From the NCBI GenBank assembly GCA_947653315.1, contig CANTGP010000084.1, positions 1-10,346 on the forward strand: a DNA stretch of 10,346 bases. The letters run 5' to 3'. The notes beneath the pieces are model-generated. The model had not been told where the DNA came from. It ran no database searches and was given only the letters and a program-made list of their open reading frames with translations. The stretch is from an uncultured Lachnospiraceae bacterium (GTDB taxonomy: Bacteria; Bacillota; Clostridia; Lachnospirales; Lachnospiraceae). This document shows positions 1 through 6,125 of this stretch, piece by piece (position 1 is the stretch's first letter; the number at the start of each line of letters is the position of its first letter). Both the position numbers and the translations under genes were made by a program.

Positions 1-65
1 CACAGAATGCAACCTTTACCATAAAACAACCCTATCCTTTCTTCCATAGCACCGGGGAATGGTGC

Positions 66-94
66 TTGACACGGCATCCTTTCCTGATTAGAAT
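66..94 (+). promoter_or_regulatory. Sigma-A promoter for the surface protein gene
   Basis: TTGACA at 66-71 matches the -35 consensus fully. TAGAAT at 89-94 matches the -10 consensus at five of six positions, with an ideal 17-base spacer. Transcription should start near 101, giving a leader of about 195 bases before the ATG at 298. An inverted repeat AGCACC-N7-GGTGCT (48-53 and 61-66) abuts the -35 box and could be an operator, but it is short. Confidence 0.75.
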
Positions 95-135
95 AAAATT
101 ACTTTTATATAAAATTACTTCCACCAAAATAACTT
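95..135 (+). repeat. Three direct repeats of AAAATTACTT at the start of transcription
   Basis: AAAATTACTT occurs exactly at 95-104 and 111-120, and as AAAATAACTT at 126-135, with starts 16 and 15 bases apart. The array begins directly after the -10 box, across the predicted transcription start and the early leader. A protein bound here could block initiation or early elongation. The stretch is AT-rich, so chance similarity cannot be excluded. Confidence 0.4.
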
Positions 136-187
136 CCATTTCATTTATTGAAATACCAATTAATATAACAAACATTCCCATAAAAAA

Positions 188-229
188 ACCGTCGGTAGTG
201 TGAAAGGTAGCCGAGACTGCGCGAACGGT
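188..229 (+). promoter_or_regulatory. Candidate folded element in the 5' leader
   Basis: ACCG (188-191) can pair with CGGT (226-229). Inside it, TCGG (192-195) can pair with CCGA (211-214) around a GAAAGG-containing loop, and GACTGCGCGAA stays unpaired. The local GC content is well above the AT-rich flanks. I do not recognise any known riboswitch, T-box or cyclic-di-GMP aptamer signature here. Each helix is short, so this is only a candidate for a structured leader. Confidence 0.25.
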
Positions 230-250
230 ATCTTGAAGCGGCGGAATGGA

Positions 251-272
251 AATTAGTAATTAGTAAATTAGT
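251..272 (+). repeat. AATTAGT short tandem repeat before the Shine-Dalgarno site
   Basis: AATTAGT occurs at 251-257, 258-264 and 266-272. It is followed by an AT-rich stretch and the Shine-Dalgarno AAGGAG (283-288), nine bases before the ATG at 298. The repeat would keep the ribosome landing zone unstructured. Its copy number could change by slippage, but at three copies this is a weak prediction. Confidence 0.4.
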
Positions 273-297
273 CATAAGTAATAAGGAGTACATCCCC

Positions 298-2409
298 ATG
301 AAAACGCCACGAACACTTACGGCAATGCTTGCGGCCGCTTTTGTTCTGTCAAGCATCTTTCCGGTATCCGCTGCGGAAACCGGCAAAATACCGGAAGTTC
401 CCGTAACGGAACAGGAAAACGCCGTAATGTCCGGCAAAGAAAAAACGGTTGCCGTATCTTTACCGGAAAAAACAACCGTATCAGGAAATACAGCGGTACC
501 GGATGACGGAGCCGGTTTCCCGGTTCCTGATGAGGCACCCCCGTTCCATGCCCATATAGAGTTCCGGATGGGTTATACCGTGATAGGCACTTTTACGGAT
601 TTTACGCCTGACATCATTCAAATCCTGCCGCTCTACTCATGGGACGGGGAAAACTGGCAGACCGGTACCCGCGAATGGAATCTGTTCCAACTCAATACCG
701 ATGACGAATACAAATTAAAAGGGCTGCAAAACCAGTCCTGCCTTTATAACGCCGACGAACCGCTGAAAAGCTACATTGCAGGGAAAATCGACCGCTTTTA
801 CCTGAAACTGCGCATCACCAAAGAAAGCGGAATTTCATACGAAACCCGCTCCGCAACCATCGAGCGCGCCGGTTTGACGCCGCTTCCGGAAGGATGCGAA
901 TGCCGGGCCTGTTTTTCCTCCTCCGTCGCCGTTAAGGAACCGGCGCCGACCGCCCCGTTCCGCTACCGCAGCTACGCAAGATACCAAATCACCGTATCCG
1001 AAAACGCCACAGCCGAAGATATATCCTCTCTTTTGCCGGATACGCTTCCCGTTGAAATCCAGCTTGACAATGGTCCGGATTTTATTGCAATCGGCACGAT
1101 TGAGCTCCCCGTCAAATGGAAACCGCTGTCCCTTCCTCCGCTTTCGGCGGGCGAAAGCATAACCATTCCGGATGCCGCCGAAGAACTTTTGGTTCCGGCC
1201 GGCACCTTGGTATCCACACCGATGGGAATTTTTCCGTTAGAGGAACCGCTAAGCCTTGACACTCCCCCATCCACGGGCGAAGTCAGGCTGGTTTTGAATG
1301 TATGTGCAAAAGACCAAAATCCGACAGGCGTGTTAAAAAACGACAGGGACGGACTGAAAATATCGCTCCGCCAAAAACCCACCGGCGCCGCTTCCATACA
1401 GGCATATGTATTAACCGAAGGTGAATCCAAATGGACAGAACTTCCAGACCTCCCGCTGTTAAAAGAGATGAATGCCCAGCCTTCCACGGAAAACAGCGGC
1501 TTTGCGCTGGTACTGCGCAATGACCGGGAACCTTTGCGGTCTTATTTGGCAGCCGAAGAAGCCGGGACTGCTCCCACACCGTTTTTTATCGGCCTGAAAA
1601 TCGAAGGAGGCGTCTATGACGGCAGGCAGCTCGTCCTCGCATGGCCGGATATCTATGATACCCTTCCCGACCTGCCGGAAATTACCGGCGGTGAAGGGAA
1701 TGAAGGGAATGCCGGAGCAGACAACAAAGACGACAGCACGGAAAGCGGGCAGCGTCCAAACCTGCCTCAACCGCCGGATGACAATCAGGAAGGGCAGTTT
1801 CCGGTCCCGGCTCCCGGCTCCGATGACAGCCACGGGGACACACCCCAAACGCCTTCCTCTCCGGATGGCAGTCACGGGAATACACCCCAAACCCCTCCCT
1901 CTCCGGATGGCAGTCACGGAAAACTACCGCAAACAACGACGCCCACTTTGAATGAAAATCACGGGGAACCGACTCATGCAACGGCTGACACTTCGGATGA
2001 CAGTCACAGGAAACTGACTAAAATAACGGCTGACACGCCAAATGACAGTCACGGGAAACCGACTCAGATAACGGCTGACACTCCAAATGGCAGTCACGGG
2101 AAACCGACTCAGATAACGGCGGACACTCCAAATGACAGTCACGGAGAACCGACTCAGATAACGGCGGACACTCCAAATGACAGTCACGGAGAACTGCCGC
2201 AAGCAACGGCTCCCTCTCGAAATAACGATCTGATATGGCAACAACAGACAACGGCTCCCTCTCCGGACCATGGTAACCGTTTTCCCCTGCTTATGGCAGC
2301 GACAGCCATAGCGTTATGCTGCTGTATCGGCGCGGCTGCCTGCAAGACGGCAGGATACCGCCTGCCTTACCGGATTGCCGGGAAAATCCGGAACCTGCTG
2401 CAAAAATAA
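298..2409 (+). CDS. Exported surface protein with two related ectodomains, SHG-repeat stalk and C-terminal membrane anchor
   Basis: The function is not recognised. Residues 1-26 form a classical signal peptide (basic start, hydrophobic core, VSA/A cleavage region). Residues 83-190 and about 328-449 look like divergent copies of one domain: each has a tryptophan-containing segment, then N-x-x-EPL-x-SY, then F-x(2)-L-x-I, then a G/Y/R strand. Residues 460-655 are a Pro/Ser/Thr/Asp-rich stalk with nine 14-15 residue units. Residues 662-682 are hydrophobic, include a CCC run, and precede a basic tail, so the protein is probably held by a transmembrane helix. There is no LPxTG sortase signal. TVSGN at 60-64 matches the repeat motif of the hydrolase at the other end of the window. 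The start is supported by AAGGAG nine bases upstream. It is a monocistronic unit converging on the two-component operon. A role in adhesion or ligand binding is a guess. Confidence 0.85.
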   Translation: MKTPRTLTAMLAAAFVLSSIFPVSAAETGKIPEVPVTEQENAVMSGKEKTVAVSLPEKTTVSGNTAVPDDGAGFPVPDEAPPFHAHIEFRMGYTVIGTFTDFTPDIIQILPLYSWDGENWQTGTREWNLFQLNTDDEYKLKGLQNQSCLYNADEPLKSYIAGKIDRFYLKLRITKESGISYETRSATIERAGLTPLPEGCECRACFSSSVAVKEPAPTAPFRYRSYARYQITVSENATAEDISSLLPDTLPVEIQLDNGPDFIAIGTIELPVKWKPLSLPPLSAGESITIPDAAEELLVPAGTLVSTPMGIFPLEEPLSLDTPPSTGEVRLVLNVCAKDQNPTGVLKNDRDGLKISLRQKPTGAASIQAYVLTEGESKWTELPDLPLLKEMNAQPSTENSGFALVLRNDREPLRSYLAAEEAGTAPTPFFIGLKIEGGVYDGRQLVLAWPDIYDTLPDLPEITGGEGNEGNAGADNKDDSTESGQRPNLPQPPDDNQEGQFPVPAPGSDDSHGDTPQTPSSPDGSHGNTPQTPPSPDGSHGKLPQTTTPTLNENHGEPTHATADTSDDSHRKLTKITADTPNDSHGKPTQITADTPNGSHGKPTQITADTPNDSHGEPTQITADTPNDSHGELPQATAPSRNNDLIWQQQTTAPSPDHGNRFPLLMAATAIALCCCIGAAACKTAGYRLPYRIAGKIRNLLQK
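1822..2217 (+). repeat. In-frame tandem repeats encoding the SHG stalk
   Basis: The DNA encodes nine units centred on [D/N]-[D/G/E]-[S/N]-H-[G/R]. The first three are 42 bases long (14 residues, TPQTP type) and the later ones 45 bases (15 residues, TQITADTPN type). Histidines fall at residues 512, 526, 540, 555, 570, 585, 600, 615 and 630. The last four or five units are nearly identical in DNA and the early ones divergent, which suggests recent expansion at the 3' end of the array. Unit number may vary between strains. Confidence 0.85.
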
Positions 2410-2414
2410 CATTG

Positions 2415-2457
2415 GAGCGTGTTTGAAAATTCATCCCCGCAATTTTCAAACACGCTC
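2415..2457. terminator. Bidirectional hairpin terminator between convergent genes
   Basis: GAGCGTGTTTGAAAATT (2415-2431) pairs perfectly over 17 bp with 2441-2457 around a 9-base loop. On the plus strand it starts six bases after the surface protein stop codon and is followed by a short T run. On the minus strand, its first arm contains the last three codons and the TGA stop of the histidine kinase gene, and a T-rich stretch follows. One hairpin therefore ends both transcripts and is partly coding. Confidence 0.75.
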
Positions 2458-4398
2458 TTTCTGACGGCTGCCCGCAGCCTTTGCCGGAAATTCCATAACG
2501 AATTTTGTGCCTTTCCCCACCGTGGAATCCACATCGATTGTCCCCCCTAATTCGCTCACAATACCGTGGACAATATACAGTCCCAGCCCCGTTCCGTTTT
2601 CCCGGTTCCCCGCGCCCACATAAAACCGGCGGAAGACATACGGCAGCTCCTCTTTCGGAATGCCGCAGCCGGTGTCTTCCACGGCAATGCGGATTTTTCC
2701 GTCCGCAGTCCATGCGGATACCGTAATACTCCCGTCAGGGGGCGTCGCCCTAAGCGCATTGTAGATCAAATTTTCAAAAAGAATCTCCATCTTTTCCGGC
2801 TGTGCCAACAAAAATGCATCCTGCTTCGGCGGTTTGACAATCAGGTATACGGACTGGACCTGGGCTTCCCCGCAGTGCGTGGCGTAAACTTCCGAAAGCA
2901 TCTCCCCGACAGATACCGGCACCCGCTCCCCATCAATCCTGTCCAACGCATTCATCTTGGAAAGACCCTGAAGGCGCCTCGCCATTTCCCACTGTTTCGC
3001 CTGTGCCTGGTCAAGATAATTTTTCAGTTCCGCATCCACACCCACACCGCTCCTCCTGATCGCCTCGATAAAAGACTGCGTGGCAAACACCGGCGCCTTT
3101 AAATCATGCGCCATATCGGAAAAAAACGCCTTGCGCTCATTCAAAAGCTGCGTAACTTCCTTCGTGCGCTCCTTCACCTGATCTTCCAAATGATTCGTCA
3201 ACACCTCATTTTCTTTCAAAATACGGCGGCTTCGCGATACCATCATAGCGCCAAACAACAACACCAGCAGAAACCCGCACCACTCAAACTGCCAAAAAAA
3301 CCGTATAGGCTCAAAACGGTTGGAAAAGAAAAGATTGGCGAGCAGCCCAACCCCGAACACCGTACAACCGGCCATCGTATAACGGTTTTCCCAGCCCTGC
3401 GCCTTCACGCTCCGTGCAGAGAAAAAAGCGGACGCACAAAAAGTAGCGGCATAATAAAAATCCGTCATCCTGCCATGGACAAAAACCGCCCAAGGCAGTA
3501 CCGGAATCAAAAGCGCCAGCGCCGTCAAAGCAACCGGAAGCGCAATCAAAAGCAGCCGGAAACGCCGCCACGCTTTGCCGCATACGGCGCCGGATGCCAA
3601 AACCGTAAGCCGCACGACACAGAAACACAAAACATACATTGCAAAACTTTGGAGCAAAAACCAATACGTTACCATGGAAAAGGAAGCAAAATACGACAGC
3701 AGAAACACAAAATACCGCGCCACATACAGTGCATAGCTGCAGCACAACAACCCAAACCAACGTGCCAGACTCCCTCCCGTGCGCCACAGAAAAAGCGTAA
3801 ATACGGCCAACGCCAACGGAATCAGAAAGGCGGACGCATAAGCGAAACCCTGGATACTTCCCACCTGCAAAAGCGTCCCTTCCGTACCCAGTGCAGGCGG
3901 AAAATACATACCGCTGTAATACCCTGCTTCCGATGATGTCTCCACGGACAAAATATGCTCGCCCTCGGTCAGCAGAAACGTAATCCTCCCGCTGCCCGTT
4001 CCCCGGTCAAGCCGTACCCCGTCCAGCCAAACCGAATACCCGGAATACAACTGCGGAAAATCTACCGACACCACCCGCCCTGCCCCATCATAACACAAGG
4101 TCAGTTGATAACGCGCCTGTCCGTGCGGTGAAACCGCCAAATCCCCGCGCTGTAAATTGGAAAATTCCCCGATATAAGTCGGCTTGTCCGTCACGCGCCC
4201 ATCCGTAAGCAGCCATCCGTCAATGAGAAAAACCGGATTCTTCCGCTCCAAATCCGCCCCGCTCAAACGGAGTACACCGGACTTCCCGTACGGGGGCGGC
4301 GTGTAATATTTGTTGTCCCCATAATAAAGCACCAGGAAAAAAAACGCCGTCATGACCAAGACAGCCAATGGCTGCAGCCAAACCCTATGCCGTTTCAT
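2446..4398 (-). CDS. 7TM (7TMR-DISM-like) sensor histidine kinase
   Basis: A 650-residue membrane kinase, predicted to phosphorylate the regulator encoded just upstream. Residues 8-26 are a first membrane helix. Residues 27-185 are extracellular and beta-rich, resembling the ectodomains of 7TMR-DISM receptors, with a segment near 115-130 (PQLYSGY then WLDG). Residues 187-389 hold about seven hydrophobic helices. A coiled coil (391-424) leads to HisKA with H-box His431 (SDMAHDLKAP). The ATPase domain has N-box Asn543/Asn547, G1 DTGCGIP (575-581), F-box around F589 and G2 NGTGLGL (601-607), so it looks catalytically intact. The ATG at 4398 is chosen because AAGGAGGG lies seven bases upstream. 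A GTG two codons earlier is almost on top of that site. The gene is cotranscribed with the response regulator, 15 bases apart. The ligand is unknown; a carbohydrate or other small envelope molecule is possible for this ectodomain type but unproven. Confidence 0.92.
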   Translation of the reverse strand: MKRHRVWLQPLAVLVMTAFFFLVLYYGDNKYYTPPPYGKSGVLRLSGADLERKNPVFLIDGWLLTDGRVTDKPTYIGEFSNLQRGDLAVSPHGQARYQLTLCYDGAGRVVSVDFPQLYSGYSVWLDGVRLDRGTGSGRITFLLTEGEHILSVETSSEAGYYSGMYFPPALGTEGTLLQVGSIQGFAYASAFLIPLALAVFTLFLWRTGGSLARWFGLLCCSYALYVARYFVFLLSYFASFSMVTYWFLLQSFAMYVLCFCVVRLTVLASGAVCGKAWRRFRLLLIALPVALTALALLIPVLPWAVFVHGRMTDFYYAATFCASAFFSARSVKAQGWENRYTMAGCTVFGVGLLANLFFSNRFEPIRFFWQFEWCGFLLVLLFGAMMVSRSRRILKENEVLTNHLEDQVKERTKEVTQLLNERKAFFSDMAHDLKAPVFATQSFIEAIRRSGVGVDAELKNYLDQAQAKQWEMARRLQGLSKMNALDRIDGERVPVSVGEMLSEVYATHCGEAQVQSVYLIVKPPKQDAFLLAQPEKMEILFENLIYNALRATPPDGSITVSAWTADGKIRIAVEDTGCGIPKEELPYVFRRFYVGAGNRENGTGLGLYIVHGIVSELGGTIDVDSTVGKGTKFVMEFPAKAAGSRQKERV

Positions 4399-4405
4399 GT
4401 ACACG

Positions 4406-4413
4406 CCCTCCTT
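4406..4413 (-). promoter_or_regulatory. Shine-Dalgarno site deciding the histidine kinase start
   Basis: AAGGAGGG on the minus strand directly follows the TAA stop (4414-4416) of the response regulator gene and lies seven bases before the ATG at 4398. This spacing supports translational coupling and rules against the GTG at 4404 as the start. Confidence 0.8.
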
Positions 4414-5847
4414 TTATCCGGGCACAAACCGGTAGCCCTGTCCCCATACCGCCTCGATAAAATGATGTCCGCCCCACGCCTTTTCCAGTTTCCGCCGGAG
4501 CCGCGACATATGCATCTGCACCGTCTCCCCGCCGTCCCAGGGCTGTCCGCCCCATATCATACCATAAATTTCCTCCGGCGTAAAAACATGTCCGGAACGC
4601 TCCGAAAGCCGGTACAGAATATCAAATTCAACCGGCGTAAGAAACAGCTCTTTTCCGTCCATCAGCACCCTGCGCTTTTCCAAATCCAAAAGAAGGGGAC
4701 CAAAACGCAACTGCGTGCGCTCCGACATCGCCAGCCGGATACGCGCTTCCACTTTTGCCCAAAAAAGTTCCGCCGGCGTATCCTTCGTAATATAGTCTAT
4801 GCAGCCTGCAGCAAATCCTTCCACCTGCTTATCCGGCTCCGTAAGGCAGCTTAGGAAAATCACCGGCGTATCCGTGGACTTGCGGAACCTTTCACAGACG
4901 GAAAATCCGTCCTCACCCGGAATCATCACATCCAAAAGCACACAGTCAAAAGCTCCGTCCGCCGCCAGCCGCAGCCCGTCCGCCCCATTGTCCGCCGTCT
5001 GCACCATACAGCCATGGCTTTGCAGGATACCCGCCCAAACGGCACGGTCCGCCGGTTCATCGTCCACCAGCAGAATCCGCCAGGGACCGTCAGGACGCTG
5101 CGGCTTATCTCCGGCAGATGCGGCTTCCCCTGTCCCTGCCCGGTGTAAAAAGTGCACATAGGCATCCTGCACCTGACTGCGCCGCTGACGCGATACCGGA
5201 ACGCTGTGCCCGTTCTTCATGATAATACAATTGCCATCCATCGATTGGACATGGCACAGATTAACGAGATAGGAGCGGTGCGGCTTCCAAAACTCCGGTC
5301 TTGATAACAGCTTCCCCTCAAAATCCCCCAAAGCAGCCGTCGCTTCGTAAACGGTACCGTCCGCCAAATAAAAGAACAGGGTTTTATTCATTATCTCCAC
5401 ATACGCAAGCCTGGCGAAAGCGATCCTGACGATTCCGTCCCTGCTCTTTAGTATAAATCCCTGTTCTTCCTGCATGGACAGTTCTTCCCCGATCTTGTCC
5501 AGCAGCGCAAAAAAGGAATCCGCATCGATCGGTTTCAGCAGGTAATAGTACGCCCCCACATGATAGCTTTCCACCGCAAACTCCGGCGATGCGGATACAA
5601 AAACAAGCCGGACATTCCTGTCCAGTTTCCTCATCTCCCATGCCGCCTGCATTCCGCTGATTCCCGGCATCAAGACATCCAGCAGGACAAGGTCATACTC
5701 CCCGCCCCTTAGCTCGCACAAAAAATCCGTACTGTTCGTATAATATCGACACACAACCGATTCATCCCGGCTCATCCGGTATTCCGCAATCAGTTCCCCA
5801 ATGCGGGAGACCTCACGCACATCGTCATCACAGACTGCTATCCGCAT
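4414..5847 (-). CDS. Fused double response regulator, REC-LytTR-REC-winged helix
   Basis: This 477-residue protein joins two full regulators. Residues 1-235 are an AgrA/LytR-type unit: a receiver with acidic CDDD (6-9), phospho-acceptor Asp57, Ser85 and Lys105, then a LytTR DNA-binding domain (about 130-234) with the PHRSYLVNL signature. After a Gly/Ala/Pro linker (236-255), residues 256-477 are an OmpR/PhoB-type unit: a receiver with DDE (262-264), Asp306, Ser333 and Lys355, then a winged helix (about 378-477) ending in WGQGYRFVPG. Both receivers keep their key residues. Each half has the normal length of a free-standing regulator, which suggests fusion of two adjacent genes. The frame is continuous, and I see no internal Shine-Dalgarno plus ATG at the junction. 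The start has GGAGG eight bases upstream. It is probably phosphorylated by the adjacent kinase and binds DNA with one or both output domains; target genes are unknown. Confidence 0.93.
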   Translation of the reverse strand: MRIAVCDDDVREVSRIGELIAEYRMSRDESVVCRYYTNSTDFLCELRGGEYDLVLLDVLMPGISGMQAAWEMRKLDRNVRLVFVSASPEFAVESYHVGAYYYLLKPIDADSFFALLDKIGEELSMQEEQGFILKSRDGIVRIAFARLAYVEIMNKTLFFYLADGTVYEATAALGDFEGKLLSRPEFWKPHRSYLVNLCHVQSMDGNCIIMKNGHSVPVSRQRRSQVQDAYVHFLHRAGTGEAASAGDKPQRPDGPWRILLVDDEPADRAVWAGILQSHGCMVQTADNGADGLRLAADGAFDCVLLDVMIPGEDGFSVCERFRKSTDTPVIFLSCLTEPDKQVEGFAAGCIDYITKDTPAELFWAKVEARIRLAMSERTQLRFGPLLLDLEKRRVLMDGKELFLTPVEFDILYRLSERSGHVFTPEEIYGMIWGGQPWDGGETVQMHMSRLRRKLEKAWGGHHFIEAVWGQGYRFVPG

Positions 5848-5886
5848 GGTTCCATCCTCCCATACAAATGATTTATGACGTTTCCC

Positions 5887-5918
5887 ATAACATAAATTAG
5901 TCCCATGTTATTTAACAA
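5887..5918 (-). promoter_or_regulatory. Candidate promoter with internal dyad for the regulator-kinase operon
   Basis: On the minus strand, TTGTTA (5918-5913) and TATGTT (5894-5889) are spaced by 18 bases, each matching four or more positions of the sigma-A boxes. A perfect 7-bp inverted repeat ATAACAT-N11-ATGTTAT (5887-5893 and 5905-5911) covers the spacer and the -10 box, as an operator would. The leader to the ATG at 5847 would be about 35 bases. Confidence 0.45.
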
Positions 5919-5980
5919 AATCATGATAGCACAGTCTGCAGCCACAGGCAAACCGAATATCCCGTACTCCATCCGGCACT

Positions 5981-6044
5981 TTCCTTTGGTCTTTTTTTGT
6001 CTTTTTTTGGTTTTCTTTTGGTCTTCTTTTGGTTTTCCTTTGGC
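5981..6044. repeat. Phased T-tract array, six units of 10-11 bp
   Basis: Six imperfect units of a pyrimidine tract followed by GGT start at 5981, 5991, 6001, 6012, 6023 and 6034, with T runs up to seven bases long. No A occurs on the plus strand from 5979 to 6049. The period matches one helical turn and is not a multiple of three, so this is not a coding repeat. A-tracts phased this way bend DNA. The array lies about 60-130 bp upstream of the operon promoter and downstream of the lipoprotein gene. Confidence 0.7.
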
Positions 6045-6058
6045 TGTCCATAGATACG

Positions 6059-6090
6059 GATAAAGCCGGCATTTTCCTGCCGGCCCTATC
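6059..6090 (-). terminator. Hairpin downstream of the lipoprotein gene
   Basis: On the minus strand a 13-pair stem (7 GC-rich pairs GCCGGCA/TGCCGGC, extended by two G-T wobbles and GATA/TATC) closes a 6-base loop, 35 bases after the lipoprotein stop codon. No real T run follows, so it may be a weak or Rho-independent-like terminator or a 3'-end stabiliser. Confidence 0.5.
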
Positions 6091-6125
6091 GTTTTCCCAC
6101 ATAAATTTTTTCTCCCGAAAAACGG

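Noticed and set aside
2284..2409. Sortase anchor at the C-terminus of the surface protein
   Set aside because: No LPxTG-like motif precedes the hydrophobic segment, and the 21-residue basic tail is longer than a normal sorting signal tail; a simple transmembrane anchor fits better.
3106..3936. 276-codon plus-strand frame within the histidine kinase gene
   Set aside because: It is antisense to transmembrane and kinase-domain coding sequence, with Gln/Lys/Arg-rich composition typical of the complement of hydrophobic codons.
5080..5142. Two separate response regulator genes merged by a sequencing error
   Set aside because: The linker reads without a stop or frameshift, no ATG with a Shine-Dalgarno site lies at the start of the second receiver, and codon phase is continuous. 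Read-level confirmation would settle it.
5908..6102. 64-codon minus-strand frame rich in Lys, Arg and Gln
   Set aside because: Its repetitive part comes from an 11-base DNA period that is not a multiple of three, it runs through the hairpin at 6059-6090 and through the operon promoter region, and it has only a weak ribosome site.
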